Positions 1-9,053 of a DNA stretch of 64,000 nucleotides are shown here, piece after piece. The DNA lies in assembly GCA_963739795.1 (NCBI GenBank), contig CAVUBL010000018.1:41382-105381 (forward strand), in the 5' to 3' direction. The notes beneath the pieces are model-generated. The model was given only the letters and a program-made list of their open reading frames with translations. It searched no databases and was not told the DNA's origin. Numbering within the stretch: position 1 is the first letter of the stretch; the number at the start of each line of letters is the position of its first letter. The stretch is from CAVUBL01 sp963739795 (GTDB lineage: Bacteria; Acidobacteriota; Thermoanaerobaculia; Multivoradales; DATKCC01). The position numbers and the translations under genes are program-made.

Positions 1-1328
1 TCGACCTCGCTCCCGGGGACGTCGCCGTCACCAACAGCCCGGCCTTCGGAGGATCGCACCTGCCGGACGTGACCGTGATCACGCCGGTCTTCGAGCCCGG
101 GGCGGGCGGCGGCCGGCCGGCCCTCCTGGGCTACGTCGCCAGCCGCGCCCACCACGCCGAGATCGGCGGCACGCGCCCCGGTTCCATGCCTCCCGACGCC
201 CGGTGCCTGGCGGAGGAGGGGGTGGTGATCCCACCGACGCGTCTCGTCTCCGGTGGCGAGCCCCGCTGGGAGGCGGTCCGGGCACTGCTGGCGGGCGGGC
301 CGCATCCGAGCCGGGCGGTGGCCGAGAACCTGGCCGACCTGGGAGCTGCGGTGGCGGCCAATCACCGCGGCGCCGAGGGTCTGATCGCCCTGGTGGCCGC
401 CCACGGCCGGGAAGCCGTGACCGGGCAGATGCGGAGTCTCGCCGGCCGCGCCGAGCGGCGGTTGAGGGAGGCCCTCGAGCGCCTGGGCGACGGCCTCTAC
501 CGGGCCGAGGAGCGCCTCGACGACGGCAGCCCGCTGGCGGTGGCGATCGAGGTCGAGGGCGGCCGGGCGAGAATTTCCTTCGCCGGCTCGGGACCGGTCC
601 ATCCGGGCAACCTCAACGCCACCCCCGCCGTGGTCCGGAGCGCGGTGCTCTACGTTCTGCGCCTCCTGGTCGAGGGCCCCCTGCCCCTCAACGAGGGGTT
701 GCTCCGACCGGTGGAGCTGGACATCCCCCGGGGACTGCTCAACCCCGAATTTCCCGTCGACCCGCGGCGCGCGCCGGCGGTGGTGGGGGGGAACGTCGAG
801 ACCAGCCAGCGACTTGTCGACACCCTCCTGCGCGCCCTGGGTCTCGCCGCCTGCAGCCAGGGGACCATGAACAACGTGCTCTTCGGCAACGCCGGCTTCG
901 GGTACTACGAGACCGTGTGCGGCGGCTGCGGTGCCACTCCGGGGACCGACGGGGCCTCGGCGGTTCACAGCCACATGACCAACACCCGGATCACCGACCC
1001 GGAGGTCCTCGAGCGGCGCTACCCGGTGCGCCTGGAACGCTTCGCCGTGCTTCGGGGCACGGGCGGGGCGGGGCGCTTCCGCGGCGGCGACGGGGTGGTG
1101 CGCGAGCTCTCGTTCCTGGAGCCCGTCTCCCTCTCGATCCTGAGCCAGCACAGGATCGAGCGGCCCTACGGCATGGCCGGCGGAGAGGCCGGAGCGCCGG
1201 GACGCCAGCGGGTGATCCGCGCCGACGGCGAGGAGCTGGAGCTCGCCCCGGTCGACGGCTGCGAGATCGAGCCCGGAGACCGCCTGGTCCTCGAGACCCC
1301 CGGCGGCGGGGGGTGGGGAAGCCCGTGA
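1..1328 (+). CDS. Hydantoinase B / 5-oxoprolinase family protein, 3' part only
   Basis: The frame is open from base 3 and the start lies outside the window, leaving about 441 residues. HyuB-family proteins form the ATP-dependent hydantoinase/oxoprolinase enzymes that open five-membered cyclic amides such as hydantoins or 5-oxoproline in the cytoplasm, with HyuA as partner or fused in one chain. Visible family motifs are an N-terminal GGSHLPDVT, GGNVETSQR and QGTMNN in the middle, and a C-terminal glycine-rich run (GTGGAGRFRGGDG) typical of the family. Whether this is a separate HyuB or the C-terminal half of a HyuA-HyuB fusion cannot be seen. The stop codon overlaps the start of the next gene by 4 nt (GTGA), so the two are probably cotranscribed and translationally coupled. 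Confidence 0.9.
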   Translation, partial: DLAPGDVAVTNSPAFGGSHLPDVTVITPVFEPGAGGGRPALLGYVASRAHHAEIGGTRPGSMPPDARCLAEEGVVIPPTRLVSGGEPRWEAVRALLAGGPHPSRAVAENLADLGAAVAANHRGAEGLIALVAAHGREAVTGQMRSLAGRAERRLREALERLGDGLYRAEERLDDGSPLAVAIEVEGGRARISFAGSGPVHPGNLNATPAVVRSAVLYVLRLLVEGPLPLNEGLLRPVELDIPRGLLNPEFPVDPRRAPAVVGGNVETSQRLVDTLLRALGLAACSQGTMNNVLFGNAGFGYYETVCGGCGATPGTDGASAVHSHMTNTRITDPEVLERRYPVRLERFAVLRGTGGAGRFRGGDGVVRELSFLEPVSLSILSQHRIERPYGMAGGEAGAPGRQRVIRADGEELELAPVDGCEIEPGDRLVLETPGGGGWGSP

Positions 1329-2626
1329 AGCGCCTCGCCTCGGTGCTCGTCTGGTCGGTCCTCGCCGCGGCCTTCATCGGCCCGGGCACGGTGACCACCT
1401 GCGGGGTGGCCGGCGCCTCGTTCGGCACCTCGCTCCTCTGGGCGCTCGGCTTTTCCGTGGTCGCCACCCTGGTGCTTCAGGAGGCGAGCGCCCGCCTCAC
1501 CGTGCGCTCGGGCCGGGACCTGGCGCGGGCCCTCCGGGAGAGCTACCACGGCGGCCCCGGGGGCGGGGCGATCCTGGTGCTGGTCCTGGGTGCGATCCTC
1601 CTGGGCAACGCGGCCTACCAGGCGGGAAACCTGCTGGGGGCCGCCGCCGGGGCGGGGTTGATCCTGGGCGCCGCCCCTTGGACCCTGGCCCTGGCCGCCG
1701 GCGCCGTGGCCGCCGTGCTCCTCTGGGTCGGGGCGCCGCGCACGGTGGCTCGGCTCCTCGCCCTCCTGGTGGCCCTCATGGGCGTGGCCTTCCTGGTGAC
1801 CGCCTCCCAGGTCCATCCGGCCGCGTCGGAGATCGTCCGGGGCCTCCTAGTGCCCTCGAGCCCGGCCGGAGCGGGGCTGTTGATCCTCGGCCTGGTGGGC
1901 ACGACGGTGGTGCCGTACAACCTCTTCCTGGGCTCGGGCCTGGCGGAAGGCCAGGAGCTCGGGAACGTCCGCTTCGGCCTGACGGTGGCCATCGTCCTGG
2001 GGGGTGTGATCTCCATGGGGGTGCTGGTGGTGGGCGCGGCTACGCCCGGCCCCTTCGCCTTCGGCGCGGTCGCGGCGGCCCTTTCCGGACGCCTGGGGGC
2101 CTGGGCCGGCCCGCTCTTCGGTTGGGGCCTGGCGGCGGCGGGGCTGTCGTCGGCCACCACGGCGCCTCTGGCGGCGGCTCTCACCGCCCGCGGGCTGTTC
2201 GGTGCCGACGCCGACGATCCCCGCTGGAGCCCGCGCTCCTGGCGCTACCGGGCGGTCTGGATGGGCGTGCTCCTCTTCGGGCTGGCCTTCGGGGTGAGCG
2301 GCGTGCCGCCGGTGCCGGCGATCCTGCTGGCGCAGGCGTTCAACGGCGTGGTCCTGCCGGTGGCGGCGATTTTCCTCCTGCTGGCGGTCAACGACCGGCG
2401 CCTGCTCGGGGCCGACGCGGTCAACGGCGTGTTTACCAACGCGGTGACCGCCCTGGTGGTGGCGGTGACGGCGGTGCTGGGGGCGGCGGGGGTGCTGCGG
2501 GCGCTGTTCGCCGCCCTGGGTCTCGCCGCGCCGGGCAACCGGGTGCTGCTGGCGGCCGGTCTCCTGACGGTCGTCGCCCTGGCGCTGCCGGTCACCCGGG
2601 CGGTCCAGCGGCGCCGGGCGGCCTGA
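1325..2626 (+). CDS. Nramp-family metal-transporter-like membrane protein with altered metal-site motifs
   Basis: 433 residues, nearly all hydrophobic, with about 11 predicted membrane helices. The GTG start at 1325 overlaps the upstream stop (GTGA); the open frame further upstream is only the out-of-frame shadow of the hydantoinase gene. The overall pattern is that of Nramp/SLC11 proton-coupled divalent-metal carriers: helix 1 with a GPG turn followed by GASFGTSLLWAL, and helix 6 with a PYN turn. The two canonical metal-binding motifs are changed: helix-1 DPGN reads GPGT (residues 19-22) and helix-6 MPH reads VPY (196-198). Loss of the binding Asp, Asn and Met makes transport of Mn/Fe doubtful. 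It may move another ion or a small solute. Coupling to a hydantoinase/oxoprolinase gene hints at uptake related to that pathway, which is only an inference. Confidence 0.82.
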   Translation: MKRLASVLVWSVLAAAFIGPGTVTTCGVAGASFGTSLLWALGFSVVATLVLQEASARLTVRSGRDLARALRESYHGGPGGGAILVLVLGAILLGNAAYQAGNLLGAAAGAGLILGAAPWTLALAAGAVAAVLLWVGAPRTVARLLALLVALMGVAFLVTASQVHPAASEIVRGLLVPSSPAGAGLLILGLVGTTVVPYNLFLGSGLAEGQELGNVRFGLTVAIVLGGVISMGVLVVGAATPGPFAFGAVAAALSGRLGAWAGPLFGWGLAAAGLSSATTAPLAAALTARGLFGADADDPRWSPRSWRYRAVWMGVLLFGLAFGVSGVPPVPAILLAQAFNGVVLPVAAIFLLLAVNDRRLLGADAVNGVFTNAVTALVVAVTAVLGAAGVLRALFAALGLAAPGNRVLLAAGLLTVVALALPVTRAVQRRRAA

Positions 2627-2646
2627 GGCGCCCGAACGGCGTCGGC

Positions 2647-5121
2647 CTACTCCTCGCCCAGAGCCACCTTGGGATCGACCCGGGCCGCCTGCCGCGCCGG
2701 GAGCAGGGAGGCGAGGAGCGTCGCCCCGGTGAGGACGGCGAGGACGACGGCGTAGGTCGCCGGGTCGTCCGGGCGGACCTCGTGGAGCAGGCTGCTCAGC
2801 GTCCGGGAGAGTGCGAGCGCGCCGGCGGTGCCGAGGGCGAGCCCGATACCCGTCAAAGTCATCGCCTCGCGCAGCACGAGGGAGAGGACCGACCGCTGCC
2901 GGGCCCCGAGGGCGACTCTCACGCCGATCTCGTGGGTGCGGGCCGAGACCGAGTAGGCCATCACCCCGTAAAGGCCGACGGCGGCCAGGAGCAGCGCGAG
3001 GACGGCGAACGTACCCATCATCCATAGGGTGAACCGAGGGCGGGCGACGCTTCTCTCGACGACCGACGCCATGGTCTCTACGTCGTAGACCGGCACGTGG
3101 GGTGAGACCTCGTGAACGGCGCGAGTGAGGCTCGCCGTGAGCGCCGCCGGATCGCCCGCCGCGCGGACCAGGAAGCTGCGCGCCCGGACGGGGGCGTCGG
3201 GGCCGGCGCCGTCGATGGAGGTGTAGATCTCGGGCAGGGGCGCCTCACCGAGCCGCGCAATGGGCGCGCCGGCCACCACGCCGACGATCTCGCGCCACTC
3301 CTGGGGCTCCGCCAGGCCGAGGTAGGTCCGCAAGTGCCGCCCGATCGCATCACCGTCGGGGAAGTAGCGCTCCTGGAATGCGCGATTGACGACCACCACC
3401 GGCCGACCCGAGTCGACATCCGCCCGCTCCATCGTCCGTCCGCGGAGCACCGGGATCCCCAGCGCCTCGAAGTACCCGGGGCTCACCCAGCGTGTCTGGG
3501 TGTAGTGGTCGGCAGAGTCGGCGCCGTCCGGCGACGCGGCCAGCGACGGCCCGCCCTCGACATCCACCAGCGCGTCGCCCATCGAGCCCGAGAGCGGCAC
3601 GGAGCTTACGGTGCCGGCGGCCTCGACGCCGGGCACCTGACGGATCCGATCGACCATGCGGCGGAACAGGCGATCGACCTGAGCCAGGTCCGGAGCGTCG
3701 AGCGGCGAGATCGCGGCCCGGAAGGTGAGGGCTTGGCCGGCGTCCATCGCCGGGTCGGCCGAGGTCAGCCGGGCGAAGCTGCGTACGAAGAGGCCGGCTC
3801 CGACCGCGAGCACCATGGTGAGGGCGACCTCCACGACCACCAGGGAGCGCCGGAACCGCTGGCCGCGGCGACTCGCTGAGGCGCTGCGGCCCTCCTCGCG
3901 CAACGTCCCCGCGAGATCGAGCCGGGCGGTCTGGAGCGCCGGCACGAGGCTCACCGCGAGCGCGACGAAGAGCGACACGGAGAGAGAGAAGGCGAGGACC
4001 GACAAATCGAGAGAGAGGGCACCCAGACGCGGAAGCTGCACCGGTGCGAGGTGGATGAGCAACGGGGTGGCGAGTCGGGCCCCGACCACGCCGGCGATCG
4101 CGCCGCCGCCCGCGAGCAGGAGGCTCTCGGTCAGGAGCTGACGGACGATCCGCGGCCTCCCCGCTCCCAGGGCCGTGCGCACGGCAACCTCACGCCGGCG
4201 GCGCTCGCCGCGGGCGAGGAGCAGGTTGGCGACGTTCGAGCAAGCGATGAGCAGCACCAGCGCGACGGCGCCGGAGAGCACAAGTAGGGCACGGCGGACG
4301 TCTCCGACGACGTAGTGGCCGAGCGGCGTCACGAGCATTCGCGCGTTGGTGGACTCGTAGATCGCTCGGTGCTCGGGCGGCAGGGACTCGATCACGGCCT
4401 GGAGCTCGGTCCCGGCCTGGTCGGCGGAGACTCCCGGGCGCAGGCGGCCGACAGCATTGAGGTAGTGGCCGCCCCACTGGGGGTCGGCCGGGTCGATTCG
4501 GCCGGGCAGGTAGAGCTCCGCCGGGTCGCCGGTCTGGAGGTCTTCCGGCAGTGCGAAACCGGCCGGCATGACGCCGATCACGGTCCGCGGCTCGCCGTCG
4601 ACCCGGATGGACGTGCCGACGACGCCCGGGTTCGATCCGAAGGACCCGCGCCACAGGGCCTGGCTCAGGACCACCACGGGCTCGCCGCCCGGGGCGTCCT
4701 CGGCGGGCGAGAAGCCACGTCCGATCGCCGGTTGGACGCCGAGCGCGGAGAAGAGGTCCGCCGACACGCGCGCCGTCCAGATGCGCCGGGGCTCGTCCCC
4801 GACCTCGAGAGTCGCTCCGGACCGAGCTGAAACCCCGAGCAGGGCGAGATCTCGGGCCTGTCGCTGGAAGGTGAAGAGCTGGCCCTCGCTGAGCCCGTAG
4901 GTCGCCTGATCACCGAGGGCCGGGAACTCGGTCCGGATCGCGACCAGCCGATCGGGAGCGCGGTAGGGGAGCGGCGCGAGGAGCACCTGGTCGACGACGC
5001 TGAAGATCGCCGTCGTCGCGCCGATGCCCAGTGCGAGGGTGACGATCGTGACGGCGGTGAGGAGAGGTTCGCGTGCGAGGGCCCGGAGGGCTTGGCGGAA
5101 AGAGCGGAGGGGGCTGTCCAT
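2647..5121 (-). CDS. ADOP-family FtsX-like ABC transporter permease
   Basis: 824 residues. The N-terminal membrane helix (residues ~20-45, LGIGATTAIFSVVDQVLL) is followed by a MacB-type periplasmic domain, a three-helix FtsX domain (~280-400), a further helix and second periplasmic domain (~430-660), and a second FtsX domain (~690-820) with the family motif EIGVRVALGA. This duplicated MacB_PCD-FtsX layout is the ADOP family (acidobacterial duplicated orphan permease), usually encoded without its own ATPase, as here. Related MacB/FtsX proteins work as mechanotransmitters for export or envelope processes. It lies 22 nt downstream of the DUF4097-like gene on the same strand, so the two probably form an operon. 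Substrate unknown. Confidence 0.93.
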   Translation of the reverse strand: MDSPLRSFRQALRALAREPLLTAVTIVTLALGIGATTAIFSVVDQVLLAPLPYRAPDRLVAIRTEFPALGDQATYGLSEGQLFTFQRQARDLALLGVSARSGATLEVGDEPRRIWTARVSADLFSALGVQPAIGRGFSPAEDAPGGEPVVVLSQALWRGSFGSNPGVVGTSIRVDGEPRTVIGVMPAGFALPEDLQTGDPAELYLPGRIDPADPQWGGHYLNAVGRLRPGVSADQAGTELQAVIESLPPEHRAIYESTNARMLVTPLGHYVVGDVRRALLVLSGAVALVLLIACSNVANLLLARGERRRREVAVRTALGAGRPRIVRQLLTESLLLAGGGAIAGVVGARLATPLLIHLAPVQLPRLGALSLDLSVLAFSLSVSLFVALAVSLVPALQTARLDLAGTLREEGRSASASRRGQRFRRSLVVVEVALTMVLAVGAGLFVRSFARLTSADPAMDAGQALTFRAAISPLDAPDLAQVDRLFRRMVDRIRQVPGVEAAGTVSSVPLSGSMGDALVDVEGGPSLAASPDGADSADHYTQTRWVSPGYFEALGIPVLRGRTMERADVDSGRPVVVVNRAFQERYFPDGDAIGRHLRTYLGLAEPQEWREIVGVVAGAPIARLGEAPLPEIYTSIDGAGPDAPVRARSFLVRAAGDPAALTASLTRAVHEVSPHVPVYDVETMASVVERSVARPRFTLWMMGTFAVLALLLAAVGLYGVMAYSVSARTHEIGVRVALGARQRSVLSLVLREAMTLTGIGLALGTAGALALSRTLSSLLHEVRPDDPATYAVVLAVLTGATLLASLLPARQAARVDPKVALGEE

Positions 5122-5143
5122 GGGCGGTCCGGACGCGCACCGG

Positions 5144-5824
5144 TCAGTTCAGCTCGACCCGCAGGTCGCCGACGCCGCTGTCGAGCTCGATGTGGGCCGG
5201 GCCGGTCCCTTCTTTCCATTTGAGGTTGCCGCCCACCATGCCGTGGCCTTCGATGGTGTGCCCGCCGACCACCAGGTCGACCTTGCCGACCCCGGTGTCC
5301 ATGTCCACCGAGCCCATGGCCTTTTCGGGCGCCACGACCGAGATCTCACCGACGCCCACGTCGACCTCCACGTCCCCCTCGAGACCGCGGATCGAGACCT
5401 CGCCGACCCCCATGTCCACCTCGAACCCGAGCTTGCGGGGGATGAGCAGGTGGGCCTTGACCGAGAGGCCCCGGTCCCGGAGCTTGGGCCAGTCGCTGAC
5501 GTCGACGCCCAGGCGCGAGCCGGTCCGGCGGATCTTCAAGGAGATGGAGTCCGCCACCCTCTTGCAGCGCTCGTCGTCGGCCTTCTCGCAGAGGATCGCC
5601 ACCTCGACGCGGACCGAGTCGCCGTCGGTCGCTTCGGCGTCGAGCTCGCCGACTTGCGAGTGGAAGCCGATCTGGGCGGCGTCGTCGACGGCGAGATCCT
5701 GTGTCAGGCTGCGGACCGTGACGTCGGCCCGTGCGGCCACCGCGGAGAGGAGGCCGAGGGCGACCAGGACGAGGGTGGGGGCGAGGCGGTGCGGAGCGGA
5801 ACACGGACGGCTTCGTTCGCGCAT
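5144..5824 (-). CDS. Secreted DUF4097-like beta-strand repeat protein
   Basis: 226 residues. The start at 5824 (MRERSRP) is chosen because GGGAG lies 7-12 nt upstream and the protein then begins with a clear Sec signal peptide ending near AARA/D. The mature part is made of short repeated strands with recurring 'GVGEVSI / GVGEISV / GVGKVDL / GVGDLRV' units (residues ~140-226), a repetitive beta pattern as in DUF4097/DUF2807 putative adhesins. It is followed after 22 nt by the ADOP permease on the same strand. In related genomes such proteins accompany sensing or envelope-stress genes. No enzymatic residues are visible and the function is unknown. Confidence 0.75.
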   Translation of the reverse strand: MRERSRPCSAPHRLAPTLVLVALGLLSAVAARADVTVRSLTQDLAVDDAAQIGFHSQVGELDAEATDGDSVRVEVAILCEKADDERCKRVADSISLKIRRTGSRLGVDVSDWPKLRDRGLSVKAHLLIPRKLGFEVDMGVGEVSIRGLEGDVEVDVGVGEISVVAPEKAMGSVDMDTGVGKVDLVVGGHTIEGHGMVGGNLKWKEGTGPAHIELDSGVGDLRVELN

Positions 5825-5914
5825 GACGGAGTCTCCCGGGGATGAGATCATTGCAGGCCGATCTTCGGCCCTTCGGAACGTTCTTACGATGCGTGTGCGA
5901 GAAAGGTTCCAGCC

Positions 5915-7375
5915 ATGACCCCGACCCGCCTTCGCGCGAGGGCCGCTGGAGCCGCCCTCCTCGCGGCCTTGTCCGGCCTCGCCGCCTGCTCGAGCAACCC
6001 GGCGACCGGGCGGCCGCAGCTTTCCCTGCTCTCGACCCAGCAAGAGATCGACATGGGGCGCAAGTCCCACCAGGAGGTCCTCGACTCCTTGGGGGCCTAC
6101 CCGGACCCGGCGCTCCAGGCCTACGTCTCCCGCGTCGGCCACCGCCTGGCGGAGGTCTCCGGGCGACCCGACCTGCCCTGGACGTTCACGGTGATCGACG
6201 ACCCGTCGGTCAATGCCTTCGCCCTGCCGGGAGGCTTCGTCTATCTGACCCGAGGAATCCTCGGCTACATGTCCTCGGAGGCCGAGATGGCCGCGGTGCT
6301 CGGCCACGAGATCGGCCACGTCACCGCCCGGCACGCCGTGGAGCGCATCAGCAAGTCCGAGCTCGCCAACCTGGGGCTGATGGCGGGGATGATCCTCTCG
6401 CCCGGCCTGCGCGACTACGGCGACGTGGCCCAGGCCGGTCTCGGGGTCCTGTTCCTCAAGTTCAGCCGGGACGACGAGCGCCAGGCGGACGACCTCGGTT
6501 TCAGTTACCTCAACCGGGCGGGCTACGACCCGCGGGAGATGGTGGCCATGTTCCGGGTGCTCGAGCGGGTGAGCCAGGGCGCTCCGCCCGGCCGCCTGCC
6601 CGGCTGGCTCTCGACCCACCCGGACCCCACCGACCGCCTCTTGCGGATCCAGGCCGAGCTCGAGGCCGAGCCCCGGGAGCTCCTGGGCAGCGCGGTGGGC
6701 CGCGCTGCCTTTCTCCAGAGGACCGACGGCATCGTCTTCGGCGAGGACCCGCGCCAGGGTTTCTTCGAGGGATCGACCTTCTACCACCCCGGGCTCGCCT
6801 TCCAGGTGACGTTCCCGGCGGGCTGGGCGACCAGCAACCAGCGGCAGACGATGGGCGCCCTGAGCCCGAAGGAGGATGCGGTGGTGGCCCTTTCGCTGAC
6901 CGCTGACCGGTCGCCCGCCGAGGCGGCCCGTCGCTTCTTCGCCCAGGAAGGCGTCGAGGAGGGGAGCGCCTGGCGCGACTCCATGGGCGGGCTGCCGGCG
7001 GTGGCGAGGGGCTTCCGCCTCGACCGCGCCTCAGCCGGGGACGTGGAGGGGCTCGTGGCCTTCGTGGCGGACGGCAGCCGGGTCTTTCGGCTCCTCGGCT
7101 ACGCCCTGGCGGACCGCTTCGAGCGCTACCGGAGTGATCTCGCGGCTTCCCTCGGCAGCTTCGCGCGCCTCACCGATCCCCGGTACCTGCGGGTCGAGCC
7201 GAAGAGGATCAAGCTGGTGACGCTGCCACGGGCCATGACGATCGACGAGCTCCAGGCCGCCTTCCCCTCGACCGTGCCGACCGAGACCCTGGCGATCCTC
7301 AACCAAGTCGAGGCCGGGCAGACCCTCGCCGCGGGCACCGAGGCCAAGCGCGTCGTCGGCGGTGCCCTCCCGTAG
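5915..7375 (+). CDS. M48-family zinc metalloprotease lipoprotein (BepA/LoiP-like)
   Basis: 486 residues. A lipoprotein signal peptide ends in the lipobox LAAC (~residues 23-26), placing it on a membrane facing the periplasm. The catalytic motif HEIGH is at residues 131-135, with the third zinc ligand in the ERQAD segment (Glu188). This is the usual M48 arrangement of envelope quality-control proteases that degrade misassembled outer-membrane proteins. The C-terminal 200 residues hold a PsbP/DUF-like beta domain and end with a LysM-like segment (~430-480), as in many M48 proteins of this size. An AGAAAGG ribosome-binding sequence precedes the ATG. It is divergent from the DUF4097-like gene, with a 90-nt shared promoter region. 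Confidence 0.93.
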   Translation: MTPTRLRARAAGAALLAALSGLAACSSNPATGRPQLSLLSTQQEIDMGRKSHQEVLDSLGAYPDPALQAYVSRVGHRLAEVSGRPDLPWTFTVIDDPSVNAFALPGGFVYLTRGILGYMSSEAEMAAVLGHEIGHVTARHAVERISKSELANLGLMAGMILSPGLRDYGDVAQAGLGVLFLKFSRDDERQADDLGFSYLNRAGYDPREMVAMFRVLERVSQGAPPGRLPGWLSTHPDPTDRLLRIQAELEAEPRELLGSAVGRAAFLQRTDGIVFGEDPRQGFFEGSTFYHPGLAFQVTFPAGWATSNQRQTMGALSPKEDAVVALSLTADRSPAEAARRFFAQEGVEEGSAWRDSMGGLPAVARGFRLDRASAGDVEGLVAFVADGSRVFRLLGYALADRFERYRSDLAASLGSFARLTDPRYLRVEPKRIKLVTLPRAMTIDELQAAFPSTVPTETLAILNQVEAGQTLAAGTEAKRVVGGALP

Positions 7376-7436
7376 TCCGAACGCCAGCCGATCTTGCCCG
7401 CGAGGGAGGGCAGGGGATGGAGTTGGGTGGCGATCC

Positions 7437-7474
7437 AGAAAAATAGGCCGGACCACCTCGCGGCGGCCCGGCCT
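7437..7474 (-). terminator. Rho-independent terminator of the repeat lipoprotein gene
   Basis: Read on the minus strand, an AGGCCGG / CCGGCCT stem with a short loop is followed by ATTTTTC. It lies between the convergent M48 protease and lipoprotein genes and ends the minus-strand transcript. Confidence 0.6.
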
Positions 7475-7539
7475 TCAGGGTGCGGAGCCGAGGAGCCGTT
7501 CGGCTCATCGGTCCGTCGGTCGGATCTGAGAGACGGCGG

Positions 7540-8907
7540 CTACGAGCCGTCGTCTCCGCTGTCGTCGGCGAACTTGTCGTTGCCGACGATCTTCACGTCG
7601 TCCTGGAGCTGGAGCTGGTCGGCGCCGTCGTGGGCGGTGAAGCTCACGGTCACCGTGTGCTCCGAGCCGGAGACCGGCATGTCGAGGAGCCCGAGGACCT
7701 TGCTCTTGGGGAACTGCGCCCGGACGTGGTCGCCCTCGAGCCGGGCCGTGGTGGCCGCCAGGGGCTCGGCGTCGGCGTTGTCGCCGGAGAGCTCGATGGA
7801 GGCCGTGTCGATGGCGCCGAGGCCGGTGCCGCGGATGAAGGCGGTGACGCTGCCCGAGCTCTGGTCGTAGTTGAGGTTCCAGCTACTGGGGTCGATCTGG
7901 AGCGACAGGTCGCCGAGCTCCTGGCCGCCGTCGCCCCCCGAGTCGTCCTTGCCCGTGATCGTCACGTCCGCGGTCAGCTCGGAGGTCCCTTCCTGGCCGT
8001 CGATGGCGAACTGCACGGTGACCGCGTGGACGCTACCGCTGGTGGGCATGTCGAGGAGCCCGAGGACCATGTTCTTGGCGAACTGGGCTCGGTCGTGGTC
8101 GCCCTCCCGGGTGGCGGAGACCGGCGCCAGGGGCTCGGCGTCGGTGTTGTCCCCCAGGAGCAGGATCGAGTCCAGCACGACCTGGTCAAACCCGGTGCCG
8201 CGGAGGAAGGCGGTCACGGTGCCCGAGCTCTGGTCGTAGTTGAGGTTCCAGGTGTCCGGATCGATCTCCAGAGAGAGGTCGACCTGCGGTGGAGGAGGCG
8301 GTGGCTCGGTGCCGCCACCGTCGCTACCCCCGTCGTTGCCACCACCGCCCTGGTCGCTACCGCCGGTGCCGCCCTGGCTCGAGCCGCCGCTGCGCTGGAT
8401 GTCGGTGACGCTGGCGCTCGAGCCCGAGACGTGGACGGAGATCTGGATCTGCTCGGCCGGCTGGACATTGGGGATCGGAACGCTCGCCGAGGAGGCCGCC
8501 CGCTCGAAGACCAGGACCTGATTGCCGGAGGGCACGGTCTGGAAGCCGAAGCGGCCGGCGGCGTCGGTGGACGTGGCGAGGCCGGTGCCCTGGATGCGGA
8601 CGGTCATGCCGGAGCCGCTGCTGTCCGCCGGGCTCTGGTGGATCGGGGTACCGGGGGCAGCGCCGGTGACGACGGCGGGACCGGTGGTCAGGCTGCCGCC
8701 GCTCGAGCCGGTGACCGAGACCTGCCCGGTGATCGAGGCGGTGCCGCTCGCTGACGGCATGCCGGGATCGGTCGGGCTGGCGCCGCCGCCACCGCCGCAA
8801 GCTGCTGCAGTCAGAACGAGGGCGGCGCCAGAGGCCAGCGCCAGAAGCCGGAGCACCGTCCGGCCCTTCCGCGTCGGCGTTCGTGACCGGGGATCGGAAT
8901 AGGCCAT
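7540..8907 (-). CDS. Repeat-containing surface lipoprotein
   Basis: 455 residues. The start at 8907 has a strong GGAGGAGAG site upstream. The signal peptide ends in a lipobox-like AAAC followed by a Gly-rich linker. Residues ~45-160 resemble a carboxypeptidase-regulatory-like (CarboxypepD_reg) beta sandwich: TASITGQVSVTG ... DAAGRFGFQTVPSG. A Gly/Ser/Pro linker follows (~165-210), then two paralogous domains of about 115 residues (~212-325 and ~340-455). Both domains carry WNLNYDQSSG, DNxDAEPLA, EGDH.RAQF and KVLGLLDMP. No enzymatic motif is seen; a surface-exposed structural or binding role is likely. Its own promoter lies just upstream in an unusually AT-rich stretch. Confidence 0.8.
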   Translation of the reverse strand: MAYSDPRSRTPTRKGRTVLRLLALASGAALVLTAAACGGGGGASPTDPGMPSASGTASITGQVSVTGSSGGSLTTGPAVVTGAAPGTPIHQSPADSSGSGMTVRIQGTGLATSTDAAGRFGFQTVPSGNQVLVFERAASSASVPIPNVQPAEQIQISVHVSGSSASVTDIQRSGGSSQGGTGGSDQGGGGNDGGSDGGGTEPPPPPPQVDLSLEIDPDTWNLNYDQSSGTVTAFLRGTGFDQVVLDSILLLGDNTDAEPLAPVSATREGDHDRAQFAKNMVLGLLDMPTSGSVHAVTVQFAIDGQEGTSELTADVTITGKDDSGGDGGQELGDLSLQIDPSSWNLNYDQSSGSVTAFIRGTGLGAIDTASIELSGDNADAEPLAATTARLEGDHVRAQFPKSKVLGLLDMPVSGSEHTVTVSFTAHDGADQLQLQDDVKIVGNDKFADDSGDDGS

Positions 8908-8981
8908 GAAACTCTCCTCCAACCGATGGCCGCACCCGGGGTTCTCAGAGCACGACAATAGATGAATCACAATATGCAGAT

Positions 8982-9012
8982 AGAGTATGGGTATATGGCC
9001 CTCGCTTGTCAA
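8982..9012 (-). promoter_or_regulatory. Candidate sigma70-type promoter for the repeat lipoprotein gene
   Basis: On the minus strand, TTGACA (9012-9007) is separated by 19 nt from TACTCT (8987-8982), inside an AT-rich patch that stands out from its GC-rich surroundings. The long spacer and weak -10 lower the confidence. Confidence 0.4.
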
Positions 9013-9053
9013 GTCGGGGTCGAGTCGGGGCGATATCGAGCCCCCGCCGAGGC

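Noticed and set aside
203..1324. Upstream in-frame extension of the Nramp-like gene.
   Set aside because: The extension is a shadow of the hydantoinase gene; the GTG at 1325 overlaps the previous stop and starts right before the first helix.
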